A stretch of 55,281 nucleotides of DNA from Chloroflexota bacterium (GCA_023473795.1 JAMCYS010000095.1:1-55281); one strand, 5' to 3'; counted from the first letter of the stretch, positions 17,428 to 27,236 are shown. The notes: generated by a model from the letters alone, not told the origin. Translations and numbers: made by a program.

Positions 17428-18108
17428 TCAGCCGCGAACGGCCGTGCCGAAGCGCAGGGGCCTGGCGTTGGCGACCCGCTGCTCGGCCGCCAGCAGGTGC
17501 GTCCGCAAGGCCTCCTCGGCGGCCCGCCGGTCGCCCAGGCAGTAGGCGCCCACGATGGCGGCGTGCTCCTGCAGCGCCTTGGCCAGGTCGATGTAGGCGG
17601 CGATGCGTACCAAAGCCAGTTCGAGCTGGCAGCTGAGGAGCGTGTACTCCTCCGCCAGGACGCGGTTGCCGGCGCTGTCCACCAGCGTGGTGTGGAAATC
17701 GCGGTCCAGGCCCACGAACGCCCGCCGACCGGCGGCGTCGCAAGGGTCGAGGGCCTCCATCTGCTGCAGGATTTCCTCTAGACGACGGAGCACGGCGGGG
17801 TCGCGCCGGGCCGCGCCCAGGCGTACGCCGTAGGTCTCCAGCAACAGGCGCACGTCGAAGAGGTCGTCCAGCCAGGCGGCGTCGGGCGGGGGCATCACCC
17901 GATAGCCTTTGTTGGCGGCGAAACAAACCAGACGCTCGGTCACGAGGCGAGCCAGCCCTTCGCGGACGGGCGTTGTGCTCACGCCCAGGTCGGACGCCAG
18001 GCGGTCGATATTCAGCCGCTCGCCGGGCCGGTACTGCCCGGCCACGATACGCTCGCGCACCGCTTCCGCGATTTGCTCCGGCAGTCCGGCCAAGTTCAAG
18101 ACGCTCAA
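17428..18108 (-). CDS. GntR family transcriptional regulator, FadR/FCD subfamily
   Basis: 226 residues from a TTG start. The winged helix (about 8-70) includes RIVAGQYRPGERLNIDRLASDL and STTPVREGLARL. The C-terminal FCD effector domain (about 78-205) has the DVRLLLETYGVRL start and ligand/metal-like residues in DRDFHTTLVDSAGN. FCD regulators bind small carboxylates and usually repress adjacent catabolic genes. The neighbouring dehydrogenase-VOC pair transcribed in the same direction is the obvious target (inference). Confidence 0.9.
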   Translation of the reverse strand: MSVLNLAGLPEQIAEAVRERIVAGQYRPGERLNIDRLASDLGVSTTPVREGLARLVTERLVCFAANKGYRVMPPPDAAWLDDLFDVRLLLETYGVRLGAARRDPAVLRRLEEILQQMEALDPCDAAGRRAFVGLDRDFHTTLVDSAGNRVLAEEYTLLSCQLELALVRIAAYIDLAKALQEHAAIVGAYCLGDRRAAEEALRTHLLAAEQRVANARPLRFGTAVRG

Positions 18109-18220
18109 GGCGCTTCCCTGCTCGCTATCTGGAGAAAACGATCATCCGTGTGCTTCGATCATAGCCCGGGCATCGGGTCGCGTCAATCGCACGGGGAGAG
18201 CGTATGTGGGATAGAGCAAA

Positions 18221-18257
18221 CAGAACCTCCCAGCGGCAAACGCTGCCGGGAGGTTCT
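18221..18257 (-). terminator. Intrinsic terminator
   Basis: Stem CAGAACCTCCCAGCG with a small bulge and GCAAA loop. On the minus strand it is followed by TTTGCTCTAT. It lies 60 bp after the stop of the small gene 18317-18559 and separates it from the GntR gene. Confidence 0.7.
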
Positions 18258-18316
18258 GCTCGGCCAGGCACTCTGCCGGAGACAAGGCAGGGCCAGCCAG
18301 AGGTGTTTTCGACGGG

Positions 18317-18559
18317 TCAGTTCGCGGTCACCCGCCTGCCGACGACGAGGCCGCGGCCATTCCTTACCTCGGTAACCAGACCGCGACCGGCGCTGTTGCC
18401 CACTATCTCGAAGGCCGCTTCGCAGTAGCCATCGTCGTCCTGGAAGAGGAAGAGACTGAAGCCCCCGTCCGCCTGCCGGGGCGCGATTTCCAGGGGCGCG
18501 GGTTCGCCGTCCACGAATACCATCAGGCGAAAGCCACCGGGAGCAGTCTGCTGAGCCAA
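18317..18559 (-). CDS. Small hypothetical protein
   Basis: 80 residues from TTG 18559, with GGGAGGA about 10 nt upstream. Beta-rich composition (LMVFVDGEPAPLEI, FSLFLFQDDDGYCEAAFEI) with no membrane segment or recognised domain. Support comes from its ribosome site, a well-formed terminator just downstream, and the lack of a better alternative on the other strand. Function unknown. Confidence 0.5.
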   Translation of the reverse strand: MAQQTAPGGFRLMVFVDGEPAPLEIAPRQADGGFSLFLFQDDDGYCEAAFEIVGNSAGRGLVTEVRNGRGLVVGRRVTAN

Positions 18560-18770
18560 GTGCTGATTATCCTCCCGCCCTCTTCAGTGGCAGCCGGCGC
18601 CAGCACGACCGCCCTCTACTCAGAAGTATCACACGAACGGGGCTTCTACTCAGTAGCCAATCGGTGAAGGGGACGCGATGAAATGGTTGAGGAAAGTAGC
18701 CAATATTGGCTCCAGCCCGCCGCGGGTGGCCGGCCGCCGGGCGGGTGGCCTAACCGGAACGAGGATTAGC

Positions 18771-20408
18771 TCATTGGTTGGCTGCAAAATTGTCGCTGCG
18801 GTTGTCGGGACCGGCGGGCGGCAGGGTGAAACAGAACCTGCTGCCCTTGCCCACTTCGCTCTCGACCCAGATGCGGCCACCATGGGCCTCGACCAGGGCT
18901 TTAGTAATGTAGAGGCCGAGCCCAAGGCCCTCCCGACGGTCACGAGCAGCCGCGGCTCGGTAGTAGCGCTGGAACAGACGGCCTAGTTGCTCGGCGGGTA
19001 TGCCGGGGCCACGGTCGACTACCGCAGCCACAACCCCTTCGGGGCCAGGGTTCACGACCAGAGCAACCTCGCTGCCTGCCGCCGAGTATTTGAGCGCGTT
19101 CGACAGGAGGTTGATCAGGATGCGCTCAAGACCGTCCGGGTCCGCCAGTACGGGCAGCGGCCGCTCCGGCAACTGGAGACTGATGCGTTCGGTATCCAGA
19201 ACGCCGGCCAAACGGTCTATGAGCTGGCGGCAGAACGATCGCAGGTCCAAAGCGGCGGGCCGAATTCTCAGCTGCCCACTCTCCAAACGGGCGGAGTCGA
19301 CCAGGTCCTGAATCATCGTCTGCATGCGCCGGGCGCTGGTGATGATGGCGCCGAGCGAGGTCTGGGTCCGCGCCGAAGAGGGACGCTTGCCCAGCACGCG
19401 TTCTAGAGACTGGGCTTGGCCGAGGACGATGGTCACCGGTGCGCGCAGATCGTGCGAAATGGCGCGGACGTAGTCTTCCTTGGCTTGTTCCAGCTCGTGC
19501 AGGCGAGTCACGTCCCGGAAGATACAGATGGCGAGGGCCACCTTGCCTTCCGAGTTGCGGACCGCGCTACCGGCGAAGGCCAGCCAGCGCTGGGAACCGT
19601 CGGCGTGGGCCAGGACGACCTGGACTTCACTGAAGCGGTCGCCACGTAGGGTGCGGCTGATTGGCCATTCGGCTGGAGCCAGTGGTGTGCCGTCCGGCCG
19701 GCGGAAGTTGAGAAAACGGTAGCCCTCCGGCGGCAAGGCTTCCTTGGTCTCGGGCAGACGCAGGATGTCCCTGGCTGCCTGGTTCAGCAGGGTGAGGGCG
19801 CCGTCTCCGGCCAAGATGAGGACCCCGGCGGTCATGCTCTCGAGCACCGCCTGCATTTGGACCACTTGCTGCTCGGCCCTCTGCCGGCAGGCGCGCTCGC
19901 TGGCGAGGAGGTCCGCTTGCTCGTCACCCACCTGCTGGCGCTCGCGCGCTATCCAGACTACCCCGACTGTGCTGCCGTCTTCGTCCCTCAGCGGTGAGAC
20001 GCTCAAGGATACGGCGACGCGCCGGCCGTTCTTGCGGACTCGTTCTGTCTCGAAGGGAGGGACATTTTCACCCTGCCGAACGCTCGCTAGCAGCCGTCCC
20101 AGCTCGTCGGTCAGCTCCCGGGGGATGAGGATAGAGAGGGACTTGCCCGCGACTTCGCTGGCGCTGAAGCCGAAGAGGCGTTCCGCGGCTGGGTTCCAGG
20201 TGTGGATGGTGCCCGTCAGTGACGCACTGAGGATGGCTTCCTGAGCGCTGGCAACGATGGCCGCGGCAGGTGCGGCAAGGGCATTCGGTGACCCGGCCTC
20301 ATGGAAACCATGCCCGGACCCCGAGCGCTGCCGCCGGCTCTGCTTCTGAGCCACGGACTGATTGAGGCCGCTGTTCGCGGTAGGCTCGGGTGACGAATCA
20401 CCTTCCAT
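18771..20408 (-). CDS. PAS-domain sensor histidine kinase (cytoplasmic)
   Basis: 545 residues with no membrane segment. PAS 1 spans about 45-160 ([14 protein letters not shown]), PAS 2 about 185-305. The HisKA H-box [11 protein letters not shown] has His at 319. The HATPase domain has the N-box LLSNALKYS, the G1 motif DRGPGIP and the G2 motif GLGLGLYI, all intact. It would autophosphorylate in response to a signal sensed by the PAS domains. No response regulator is adjacent, so it is an orphan kinase. A second orphan PAS kinase lies at 48257-49735. Confidence 0.9.
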   Translation of the reverse strand: MEGDSSPEPTANSGLNQSVAQKQSRRQRSGSGHGFHEAGSPNALAAPAAAIVASAQEAILSASLTGTIHTWNPAAERLFGFSASEVAGKSLSILIPRELTDELGRLLASVRQGENVPPFETERVRKNGRRVAVSLSVSPLRDEDGSTVGVVWIARERQQVGDEQADLLASERACRQRAEQQVVQMQAVLESMTAGVLILAGDGALTLLNQAARDILRLPETKEALPPEGYRFLNFRRPDGTPLAPAEWPISRTLRGDRFSEVQVVLAHADGSQRWLAFAGSAVRNSEGKVALAICIFRDVTRLHELEQAKEDYVRAISHDLRAPVTIVLGQAQSLERVLGKRPSSARTQTSLGAIITSARRMQTMIQDLVDSARLESGQLRIRPAALDLRSFCRQLIDRLAGVLDTERISLQLPERPLPVLADPDGLERILINLLSNALKYSAAGSEVALVVNPGPEGVVAAVVDRGPGIPAEQLGRLFQRYYRAAAARDRREGLGLGLYITKALVEAHGGRIWVESEVGKGSRFCFTLPPAGPDNRSDNFAANQ

Positions 20409-20620
20409 CCGGCATCACTCCGACGGCACAAGCTTCCCGGCGCCTCTCGACAGTGTGCGGTTCAGGTCACGGTGGCGAACCTCAGCGCCATTACCCTTGA
20501 GACAGCCTATCGAATCCGGCGGGCGACTTGGTCGGCAAGCGAAGAGTCGCCTTGGCCCGTTGCCAGCCCTATAGTAGCGACTGAAGCCAGCCTCTACAAC
20601 TAGGGGAAACCCTAGTCTTT

Positions 20621-20752
20621 CTAGTGCAGCCTCAGAACAGGTCGTCGGTAATGCCCGTTGTCCACAGATGCGCGGATCACCGTCCCTGATGGGCGGCTGC
20701 CAACGTCCCTCGGTCCGACGATCCCCGAAGAGGTCATCTGTTCGTGCACTAG
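20621..20752 (+). mobile_element. MITE-like element, copy 2
   Basis: Base-for-base identical to the element at 257-388, in the same orientation, again bordered by CTAG on both sides. It lies in the 20409-20875 gap between the histidine kinase and rfbB, about 80 bp upstream of the rfbB promoter. Identity of the two copies indicates recent movement. Confidence 0.8.
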
Positions 20753-20829
20753 GATAATGGTCGTGCTCAATCCACCCAGGCGCCTGCTCCACCCAGAGTT
20801 ATGGGGTCGCGGGCGCCTGCCCGTCCTCC

Positions 20830-20859
20830 TTGACACTGCCTTGTGGCCAAATCTATAAT
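20830..20859 (+). promoter_or_regulatory. Strong sigma70-like promoter of rfbB
   Basis: TTGACA, 18-bp spacer, TATAAT. The predicted transcript starts near 20866. Confidence 0.75.
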
Positions 20860-20875
20860 CGCCTAGCCGGATGGC

Positions 20876-21955
20876 GTGCGGCTGTCCCGGCGTGCCCATC
20901 CTTCCCCCTGGAGGCGAGCCATCACTACCATTCTGGTTACAGGCGGCGCCGGCTTCATCGGCAGCGAGTTCGTGCGCTACACCCTCGCCAACCACGCCGA
21001 TTACGATGTGGTCGTGCTCGATAAGCTCACCTACGCGGGCAACCTGGACAACCTGCGGCCGGTGTCGGAGAGCCCTCGTTACCGCTTCGTGCAGGGCGAT
21101 ATCGGCGAGGCTACGACCGTCGAGCCGCTCGTGGATGGCGCCGACGCCATAGTCAACTTCGCGGCCGAGACGCACGTCGACCGCTCGCTGCTGGACCCGG
21201 GCAGTTTCATCAACACCGACGTGTACGGTGTGCACGTGCTGCTGGAAGCCGTGCGCCGCACGGGCGGCAAAGCGCGCTTCCTGCAGGTCAGCACCGACGA
21301 GGTCTATGGCTCGATCGAGCAGGGCTCGTTCCAGGAGTCCGACCGTCTGCAGCCCCGCAGCCCCTACTCTGCCAGCAAGGCTGGGGGCGAGCTGATGGCG
21401 CAGGCCTACTTCGAGACCTACCGCCTGCACGTCGTCAGCACGCGCGGCTCCAACACCTTTGGCCCTTACCAGTACCCCGAGAAGATCATCCCGCTCTTCG
21501 TCACCAACGCTTTAGACAACCTGCCCCTACCCCTATACGGCGACGGGCTCAACGTGCGGGACTGGCTCTACGTCGGCGACCATTGCTCTGCCATCGACCT
21601 CGTGCTGCACGAAGGACGGGCCGGCGAGGCCTACAACGTGGGGGGCGGCAACGAACGCACGAATTTGTACGTGACGGAGACGATTCTGCAGCTGCTGGGT
21701 AAGCCCAGGAGTCTGATCAAGCCCGTGGCCGATCGTCCCGGGCACGACCGGCGCTACAGTCTGGACTGCGCCAAGGTGCGCCGGCTTGGCTGGCAACCCC
21801 AGCGCGACTTCCTGGCCGCGCTACGGGAGACGGTGGACTGGTACGCGGCCAACGAGTGGTGGTGGCGCCAGCTGAAGTCGGGCGAGTATCTGGACTACTA
21901 CAAGCAGAACTACGGGCAGAGAGACACGGCGGCGGCTGAGTCAGCCCGACCGTGA
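20876..21955 (+). CDS. rfbB: dTDP-glucose 4,6-dehydratase
   Basis: Extended SDR enzyme. NAD site LVTGGAGFIGSEFVRY; then DKLTYAGNL, STDEVYG (catalytic Thr-Asp-Glu), YSASKAGGELM (Tyr-Lys) and RGSNTFGPYQYPEKIIPLF. It converts dTDP-glucose to dTDP-4-keto-6-deoxyglucose for deoxysugar synthesis. No other rml genes are nearby. Start problem: the GTG at 20876 lies only ~10 nt from the predicted transcript start, has no Shine-Dalgarno, and adds 15 non-family residues. Family length would put the start at 20921, where GGAGG sits 6 nt upstream, but that codon is ATC. The canonical-codon coordinate is given here. Confidence 0.9.
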   Translation: MRLSRRAHPSPWRRAITTILVTGGAGFIGSEFVRYTLANHADYDVVVLDKLTYAGNLDNLRPVSESPRYRFVQGDIGEATTVEPLVDGADAIVNFAAETHVDRSLLDPGSFINTDVYGVHVLLEAVRRTGGKARFLQVSTDEVYGSIEQGSFQESDRLQPRSPYSASKAGGELMAQAYFETYRLHVVSTRGSNTFGPYQYPEKIIPLFVTNALDNLPLPLYGDGLNVRDWLYVGDHCSAIDLVLHEGRAGEAYNVGGGNERTNLYVTETILQLLGKPRSLIKPVADRPGHDRRYSLDCAKVRRLGWQPQRDFLAALRETVDWYAANEWWWRQLKSGEYLDYYKQNYGQRDTAAAESARP

Positions 21956-21991
21956 ACGGTCGGGCTCATACACAAAGCCCCCGCGGGGGCT
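21943..21991 (+). terminator. Double hairpin after rfbB
   Basis: Stem AGCCCGACCG, loop TGAA (the rfbB stop), and its complement at 21957-21966; then a palindrome AGCCCCCGCGGGGGCT at 21976-21991. The pair resembles the two-hairpin repeat at 32491-32542 and serves as the likely rfbB terminator. Confidence 0.65.
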
Positions 21992-22143
21992 GAGCCGCTT
22001 CTAATGGCGATTCGTAGCCCCCGAAGCGGCTTCGCAAATGAGCGCGGCGCTGAAGCACCGCGCGGTGGGCCGGTGTGCGACCGCTATCTTTGCCAGACGG
22101 CATACGGTGCGACGCACGACGGGCCTACATAAGGAGAGCCACG

Positions 22144-23430
22144 ATGCAATTCGAGAACTCCAAACGCCTCTTCGCCGAGGCCCAGCGGTATATCCCCGGC
22201 GGTGTCGACAGCCCGGTGCGGGCTTTTCGCTCCGTGGGCGGGCAGCCCCTCTTCATCGCCCGCGGCCAGGGCTCGCGCCTCTACGACGTGGACGGCAACG
22301 AATTCATCGACTACGTCATGTCCTGGGGGCCCCTCATCGCCGGGCACGCCCACCCCGAGGTGGTCGCCGCCGTCCAGGATGCCGCCACAAGGGGCACGAG
22401 CTACGGCGCCCCTACCGAGTTGGAGACGGAGTTGGCCAAGGTTGTGGTGGACGCCGTGCCCTCCGTCGAGATGGTGCGCTTCGTCAACTCGGGCACCGAG
22501 GCGACGATGACCGCCCTGCGGCTGGCGCGGGGCTACACCAAGCGAGAGAAGATCGTCAAGTTCGAGGGCAACTACCACGGCCACGCCGACATGCTGCTGG
22601 TCAAGGCCGGCTCGGGCCAGCTGACCCTGGGCGCCCCCGATAGCCCGGGCGTGCCGGCCGGCGCCGCTGCCAACACCATCTCCGCCCCCTACAACGACCT
22701 CGCGGCCGTGGGCGAGGTCTTCCGGCGCTATCCCGAGGAGATCGCGGCGGTGATCGTCGAGCCCGTGGGCGGCAACATGGGCGTCTTGCCGCCGGCCGAG
22801 GGTTTCCTCCAGGGTCTGCGCGATCTCACGCGGCAGCACGGGGCAGTGCTCATCTTCGACGAGGTGATTACGGGCTTCCGGTTGAGCTACGGCGGGGCGC
22901 AGGCGCTGTACGGCGTGACGCCCGACCTCACCTGCCTGGGCAAGATCATCGGCGGCGGCCTGCCGGTGGGCGCTTACGGTGGCCCGACCCGCATAATGGA
23001 ACAGATGGCCCCCACGGGGCCGGTTTACCAGGCCGGCACCTTGTCTGGCAACCCGCTGGCGATGGCCGCGGGGTTGGCCACGCTCAGCTTGTTGCGGCGT
23101 CCGGGCGTGTACGAGGAGCTGGAGCGCAAGTCGGCGCGCCTGGCCGCCGGCATTGCCAGGGCGGCGAAAGCGACGGGGGTGCCCATCTACCAGACGCGCG
23201 TCGGCTCGATGATGTGCACCTTCTTTAACGAGCAGCCTGTCACCGACTATGTGAGCGCCAAGGCAGTGGACACCTGTACCTACGGCCGTTTCTTCCACGC
23301 CATGTTGCAGAACGGGGTCTACCTGGCGCCGTCTCAGTTCGAGACTGCCTTCATGTCGCTGGCGCACAGCGACGAGGACGTGGAGAAGACCATCGTCGCC
23401 ACCGAGGCCGCCCTGGAGGCGGTGAGCTAG
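22144..23430 (+). CDS. hemL: Glutamate-1-semialdehyde 2,1-aminomutase
   Basis: 428 residues from ATG 22144 (AAGGAG upstream; the open frame extends 69 bp further). Class III aminotransferase fold. Blocks are [56 protein letters not shown], and the PLP lysine in [16 protein letters not shown]. It makes 5-aminolevulinate from glutamate-1-semialdehyde in the C5 tetrapyrrole pathway in the cytoplasm. No other hem genes are adjacent. Length and motifs are standard. Confidence 0.96.
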   Translation: MQFENSKRLFAEAQRYIPGGVDSPVRAFRSVGGQPLFIARGQGSRLYDVDGNEFIDYVMSWGPLIAGHAHPEVVAAVQDAATRGTSYGAPTELETELAKVVVDAVPSVEMVRFVNSGTEATMTALRLARGYTKREKIVKFEGNYHGHADMLLVKAGSGQLTLGAPDSPGVPAGAAANTISAPYNDLAAVGEVFRRYPEEIAAVIVEPVGGNMGVLPPAEGFLQGLRDLTRQHGAVLIFDEVITGFRLSYGGAQALYGVTPDLTCLGKIIGGGLPVGAYGGPTRIMEQMAPTGPVYQAGTLSGNPLAMAAGLATLSLLRRPGVYEELERKSARLAAGIARAAKATGVPIYQTRVGSMMCTFFNEQPVTDYVSAKAVDTCTYGRFFHAMLQNGVYLAPSQFETAFMSLAHSDEDVEKTIVATEAALEAVS

Positions 23431-23522
23431 GCGGCGGCCAGTCAAAGGGCAGCGACGGGGTTTGGCGGCTGGGCGTGGCGCCGATGCCAATAGTCACGGT
23501 CGGCCGGATTCTGAGCTGAGGC

Positions 23523-24401
23523 TCAGGCCGATTTGCCCTCGTCCGCCGCCATCTCCTCGCCCTGGGCGAGCGCCTTGGCGGCCGCGATGTCCCTTTTTTC
23601 GGGCCCGCTGCGCTCGCGCCCCGGCACCTCGAGGAGAAACGGCTGCTTGGCGAGCGCCGGGTGGGCGAAGAAGGGCCGCAGGCCGGCGGCTCCCAGCCGG
23701 CCCTCGCCCAGGTTGGCGTGGCGGTCCACCCGCGAGCCGAAAGCCGACTTGCTATCGTTGAAGTGAATGGCGGCGAGCCGGTCCAAGCCGATTTCGGCGT
23801 CAAAAGCGGCTAGCAGCTCGTCCAGACCCGCGGGCGTGCCGTCGTAGAGACCGCTGGCGAAGACGTGGGCCGTGTCCAAGCACACCCGCAGGCGCGGCGG
23901 CCCGCCCAGGCCCTGGATCACGGCCCCCAGTTCGGCGAACGTGCTGCCGAAGGTCGCCCCCGGCCCGGCCGTGGTCTCGAGCAGTAACCGCGCTTCCTCC
24001 GGCGAGTCCGCCAGAGCCCGGCCGACGGTCTCCGTGATCAGGCGCTGGGCTTCCTCGGGTCCGACGTCGCGAGCGGAACCCAGGTGGGTGATCACGCCCG
24101 CCGCTCCCAGCCTGGCCGCCCATTGCAGATAGGTGACGAGCGAGCGCAGCGAGCGCTCGCGCAGGGCCTCGTCGCCCGAGGCCAGGTTGATCAGGTAGAT
24201 GCTGTGCAGGAACTGGGGTGTGGCGCCGCCGTCGGCTCGCCGGGCCAGGTACTCGGCCACTTCCGTCTCACCGTGAAAGGGTGAACGCCAGCTCTGGGGA
24301 GGGCTGGCAAAGAACTGGACGCAATCGGCCCCGATCTCTGCCGCGCGCTCGAACACCTTAGGTAGGCCGCCCTCACTGGAGACGTGAGCCCCGATCCGCA
24401 A
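23523..24401 (-). CDS. nfo: Endonuclease IV (AP endonuclease)
   Basis: 292 residues from a TTG start. TIM-barrel with the trinuclear zinc ligands in order: LHSIYLINLAS (His), LLLETTAG (Glu), CLDTAHVFASGLY (Asp, His), IHFNDSK (His), DRHANLGEG (Asp, His) and LEVPG (Glu). It cleaves DNA at abasic sites in base-excision repair. Opposes hemL across a short gap. A basic/acidic tail (EEMAADEGKSA) follows the barrel. Together with the HhH glycosylase at 3.7 kb it supplies base-excision functions, but they are not linked. Confidence 0.95.
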   Translation of the reverse strand: MRIGAHVSSEGGLPKVFERAAEIGADCVQFFASPPQSWRSPFHGETEVAEYLARRADGGATPQFLHSIYLINLASGDEALRERSLRSLVTYLQWAARLGAAGVITHLGSARDVGPEEAQRLITETVGRALADSPEEARLLLETTAGPGATFGSTFAELGAVIQGLGGPPRLRVCLDTAHVFASGLYDGTPAGLDELLAAFDAEIGLDRLAAIHFNDSKSAFGSRVDRHANLGEGRLGAAGLRPFFAHPALAKQPFLLEVPGRERSGPEKRDIAAAKALAQGEEMAADEGKSA

Positions 24402-24462
24402 CTAGCCTGTCCTCCGCCCCAGCACTATAACCAACCGGGCCCCTACTGTCTAGCGCTGTCGC

Positions 24463-24822
24463 CTACTGGCCGGCCGGAATCAGCAGCATCCCCACCCCGA
24501 CGACGACCAGGACCGCCGGCCAGAACAGGGTCCAGCTGAGGCCGAAGAGGAAGACCAAGGCTACCAGAAGCAAGACCAGCCCGCCCGTGAGCGGCCCACG
24601 CATCGCCGGCGTCAGCGTCCCCGACTGCTGGTAAAGTAGCCGAGCCTGGTTCAAGGAGGCGACCGCCGGGATCAGAATGAATAGGGCCCACCAGTTGCCC
24701 GGCACCCAGCCGGTGAAGTTCTGATAAAGGAACATAAGTCCAAGGCCGATGAGAATGGCGCCGCCCACCCACTGGTTGTGAACATCGTGGCTGCGCAGAC
24801 GGGGCTCGTGCGCGCGGTACAT
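24463..24822 (-). CDS. Small membrane protein of unknown function
   Basis: 119 residues from ATG 24822 (GGAGGG 7 nt upstream). Four hydrophobic segments: about 22-38 (GGAILIGLGLMFLYQN), 42-58, 81-100 and 102-117 (LFWPAVLVVVGVGMLLI). The pattern resembles DUF5668/LiaF-type N-terminal membrane modules, though I do not assign a family firmly. No enzymatic motif is visible. It lies between nfo (61 bp downstream) and the RidA gene. Confidence 0.7.
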   Translation of the reverse strand: MYRAHEPRLRSHDVHNQWVGGAILIGLGLMFLYQNFTGWVPGNWWALFILIPAVASLNQARLLYQQSGTLTPAMRGPLTGGLVLLLVALVFLFGLSWTLFWPAVLVVVGVGMLLIPAGQ

Positions 24823-24918
24823 CTTGTTTCCCTCCGTGCGTTGCACCTGCTGGCTATAGGATAGTGCCCAGGAAATTGGGGCACATCCGCTAGCAGGCTG
24901 GGCTTTGGCCCCACTGAG

Positions 24919-24952
24919 CTCCCAACCTCGCCCGGGAGGGCGAGGTTGGGAG
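24919..24952 (-). terminator. Hairpin terminator after the RidA gene
   Basis: 14-bp perfect stem CTCCCAACCTCGCC with a 6-nt loop, starting 9 bp after the RidA stop on the minus strand. The T-tract is poor. Confidence 0.65.
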
Positions 24953-24960
24953 CCTCTTCA

Positions 24961-25425
24961 CTAATCGTCGACCTCGAGGACCATCTCGACTTCCACCGCG
25001 ATGCCTGTGGGGAGCTCGGCCATGCCGACGGCGGAGCGGGCGTGGCGGCCCTTGTCGCCGAAGATGGCCACCAGCAGGTCGGAGGCCCCGTTGATCACCC
25101 GGGGCTGGTCGGTGAAACCGGGGGCGCTGTTGACGAAGCCCAGTAGCTTCACTACCCGGCGCACCTTGTCCAGGTCGCCGATGGTTGCCTTGACGGTGGC
25201 CAGGCAGGCCAGACAGGTCACGCGCGCCGCCTCGTAGGCCTGTGCGGCGTCGAGGTCGCGGCCGACCTTGCCGATATAGCCCATCGTGCCATCGGCCAGG
25301 CGCGGCCCGTGGCCGGAGACGAAGAGCAGGTTGCCTGTTCGCACCGCACCCACATAGTTGGCCAGCGGCGCCCCGGCCGCCGACAGCTCCAGGCCCAGTT
25401 CCTTGATCTTGGCTTCCGCGTTCAC
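24961..25425 (-). CDS. RidA/YjgF/YER057c family protein
   Basis: 154 residues from GTG 25425 (GGAGGGACAA upstream). Typical blocks are YVGAVRTGNLLFVSGHGP, GKVGRDLDAAQAYEAARVTCL, VVKLLGFVNSAPGFTDQPRV and ARSAVGMAELPTGIAVEVEMV. The arginine in HARSAVG equals the RidA substrate-binding arginine. This longer YjgF-like subgroup may not be a 2-iminoacid deaminase; many members bind small metabolites. The gene lies 39 bp downstream of the ABC-2 permease gene and may share its transcript. Confidence 0.88.
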   Translation of the reverse strand: MNAEAKIKELGLELSAAGAPLANYVGAVRTGNLLFVSGHGPRLADGTMGYIGKVGRDLDAAQAYEAARVTCLACLATVKATIGDLDKVRRVVKLLGFVNSAPGFTDQPRVINGASDLLVAIFGDKGRHARSAVGMAELPTGIAVEVEMVLEVDD

Positions 25426-25464
25426 TTGTCCCTCCTTAGCCGCGAGCGTTCGCGCTGCGCGCCT

Positions 25465-26316
25465 TCACAGGTCCCGCCGGTTGAAGATAAGGACGGCGAG
25501 AACCACGGCGACCGCCGTGTAGACGATAGCATACACTATCATCGCCGAGCTGGGGGCCGAGCTGCCGAAGAAGGGCGTGGTGACGGCCTGGGCCAGCAGC
25601 GCCTGCGACTGCATCACGTAGGAAGCCATCTTCCAGAGCACGTCGCTGGGGATGATCAGGCTGGTGACAATGCCCACGTTCACCATCGTATCGTTGCTCA
25701 GCAGCTTGCCGATTTGCTCGACGAAGCCCCCCATCAGCCCCACGCCGTAGAGCATAAAGACCACGATGCCGTTGGCTAGGACGCCGAAGACCGTGCCGCC
25801 CAGGATGGTGAGGGAGAGCAGGAGTAAAGTGGAGAGTGACATCAGAGCCATGCCCAGCAGTGGCTGGGGCTGCGCCTGGCCCCAGGTAACGTAGATGATC
25901 AACAGCACGCCCGTCGCCATCAGCGCCAGGTAGATCACCAGCATGATGGCGTAGCCCAACCACTTGCCGAGTACGACGTCGCGTCTGTGGATCGGCTTGG
26001 GTAGAATGGCGTGCAGGGTACCGGAGTCGATTTCGCTGGCGATGGTGCCGACGGCCGTGAAGATGGCCAGGGCCCCGGCCAGAAAGTTGACGACGTAGAG
26101 GCCCGCCAATGACAGGGCGGAGGCGATCACCGGCTTGAGCGAGCCCACCCCGGCCGGCCCGCGCATCGTCGGGTTATGGATGGCGAAGTCGTTGTAGGAG
26201 AGCTGCGCCCCCAGGGCGTAGACCACCAGGAACCCGACGCTCAGCACCAGGGCACCGAGCAGCACCTTTTTGCGCACCGCCTCGCGGAAAGTGAAACGCG
26301 CTACCGCCCAGGTCAT
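25465..26316 (-). CDS. ABC-2 type transporter permease
   Basis: 283 residues with about six membrane helices: an N-terminal TM after FTFREAVRKKVLLGAL, a large extracytoplasmic loop, then LAGALAIFTAVGTIASEIDSGT and the KPIHRRDVVLGKW coupling-helix region typical of NosY-like permeases. Its ATG overlaps the TGA of the ATPase gene (ATGA, 4 bp), so the two are translationally coupled and form one exporter. Cargo unknown. Confidence 0.88.
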   Translation of the reverse strand: MTWAVARFTFREAVRKKVLLGALVLSVGFLVVYALGAQLSYNDFAIHNPTMRGPAGVGSLKPVIASALSLAGLYVVNFLAGALAIFTAVGTIASEIDSGTLHAILPKPIHRRDVVLGKWLGYAIMLVIYLALMATGVLLIIYVTWGQAQPQPLLGMALMSLSTLLLLSLTILGGTVFGVLANGIVVFMLYGVGLMGGFVEQIGKLLSNDTMVNVGIVTSLIIPSDVLWKMASYVMQSQALLAQAVTTPFFGSSAPSSAMIVYAIVYTAVAVVLAVLIFNRRDL

Positions 26317-27236
26317 CGCTCCGCCTCCTCGATCACGCGTACGAAGAGGTCCTCCAGCGAGCGCCGGCGCGGTGTCAATTCGTAGAGGTGCGCGCCGCTG
26401 CTCACCACTGCCTCGACCAGGCGGGGGATGTCCTCTTCCTGACGCACCGCCGCCTGCAGCCGGTCACCCGTGACACTCAGCGACGCGCTCAGAGCCTGGA
26501 GGGCCGCCAGACCCTCCGCACTCAAGCCTTCTACCCGCAGATCCACTTCCAGCTGGCTGGCGAGCAAGTCGTTCAACCTCCCCTGGCTAACTACCCGGCC
26601 GTGGTCGATGATGGCCACCCGGTCGCAGACCATCTCGATTTCACTGAGCAGGTGGGAGTTGAGAAAGACCGTTACGCCCTCCGCTTTGACCTGCTTGATC
26701 AGGTCGCGCACATCGCGCCGGCCGAGGGGGTCCAGGGCGGAGGTGGGCTCGTCGAGGAACACCACCGCCGGGTGGTTGAGCAGGGCCTGGGCGAGACCGA
26801 TGCGCTGCAGCATGCCCTTGGAGAAGGTGTGCAGGCGCTGGTGCGGCACGTCGGCCAGACCGACGGCGGCCAGGACCTCCGGGATTCGCTTCCGCCGTTC
26901 CGCCGGGCTCATGCCGTACAACTCGCCGTGCCAATCCAGAAACTCAGTCGCCTGCAACCAGTCGTGGAAGCGGAAATGCTCCGGCAGGAAGCCGATGTGG
27001 CGGCGCATGCTCAGGTCGGTCACGGGGCGACCGAGGATGCGCGCCTGGCCGGCGGTGGGCTGGACGAGGCCCATCAACATCTTGATGGCCGTCGTCTTGC
27101 CGGCGCCGTTGGGCCCCAGAAAACCGAAAACCTCGCCGCGTTCGACAGTCAGGGTCAGACTATCGACGGCGACCTTGCTGCCAAAGACCTTGCGCAAACC
27201 GACGGTCTCGACCGCCGGCGCTGCCGCCCAATCCAT
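26313..27236 (-). CDS. ABC transporter ATP-binding protein
   Basis: 307 residues from ATG 27236. Walker A GPNGAGKTT, Q-loop region HIGFLPEHFRF, signature TFSKGMLQRIGLAQALL, Walker B VVFLDEP, and H-loop LNSHLLSEIE. A C-terminal DUF4162-like domain of ABC-2 exporters follows from about 220. The signature starts FSKGM rather than LSGGQ, which is usual for this group. It energises the adjacent permease. The frame is open about 230 bp further upstream but that stretch is a dispersed repeat, so the short start is preferred. Confidence 0.92.
   Translation of the reverse strand: MDWAAAPAVETVGLRKVFGSKVAVDSLTLTVERGEVFGFLGPNGAGKTTAIKMLMGLVQPTAGQARILGRPVTDLSMRRHIGFLPEHFRFHDWLQATEFLDWHGELYGMSPAERRKRIPEVLAAVGLADVPHQRLHTFSKGMLQRIGLAQALLNHPAVVFLDEPTSALDPLGRRDVRDLIKQVKAEGVTVFLNSHLLSEIEMVCDRVAIIDHGRVVSQGRLNDLLASQLEVDLRVEGLSAEGLAALQALSASLSVTGDRLQAAVRQEEDIPRLVEAVVSSGAHLYELTPRRRSLEDLFVRVIEEAER

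Noticed and set aside
22084-23490. 468-codon antisense frame opposite hemL
   Set aside because: Shadow frame; hemL on the plus strand has all family motifs.
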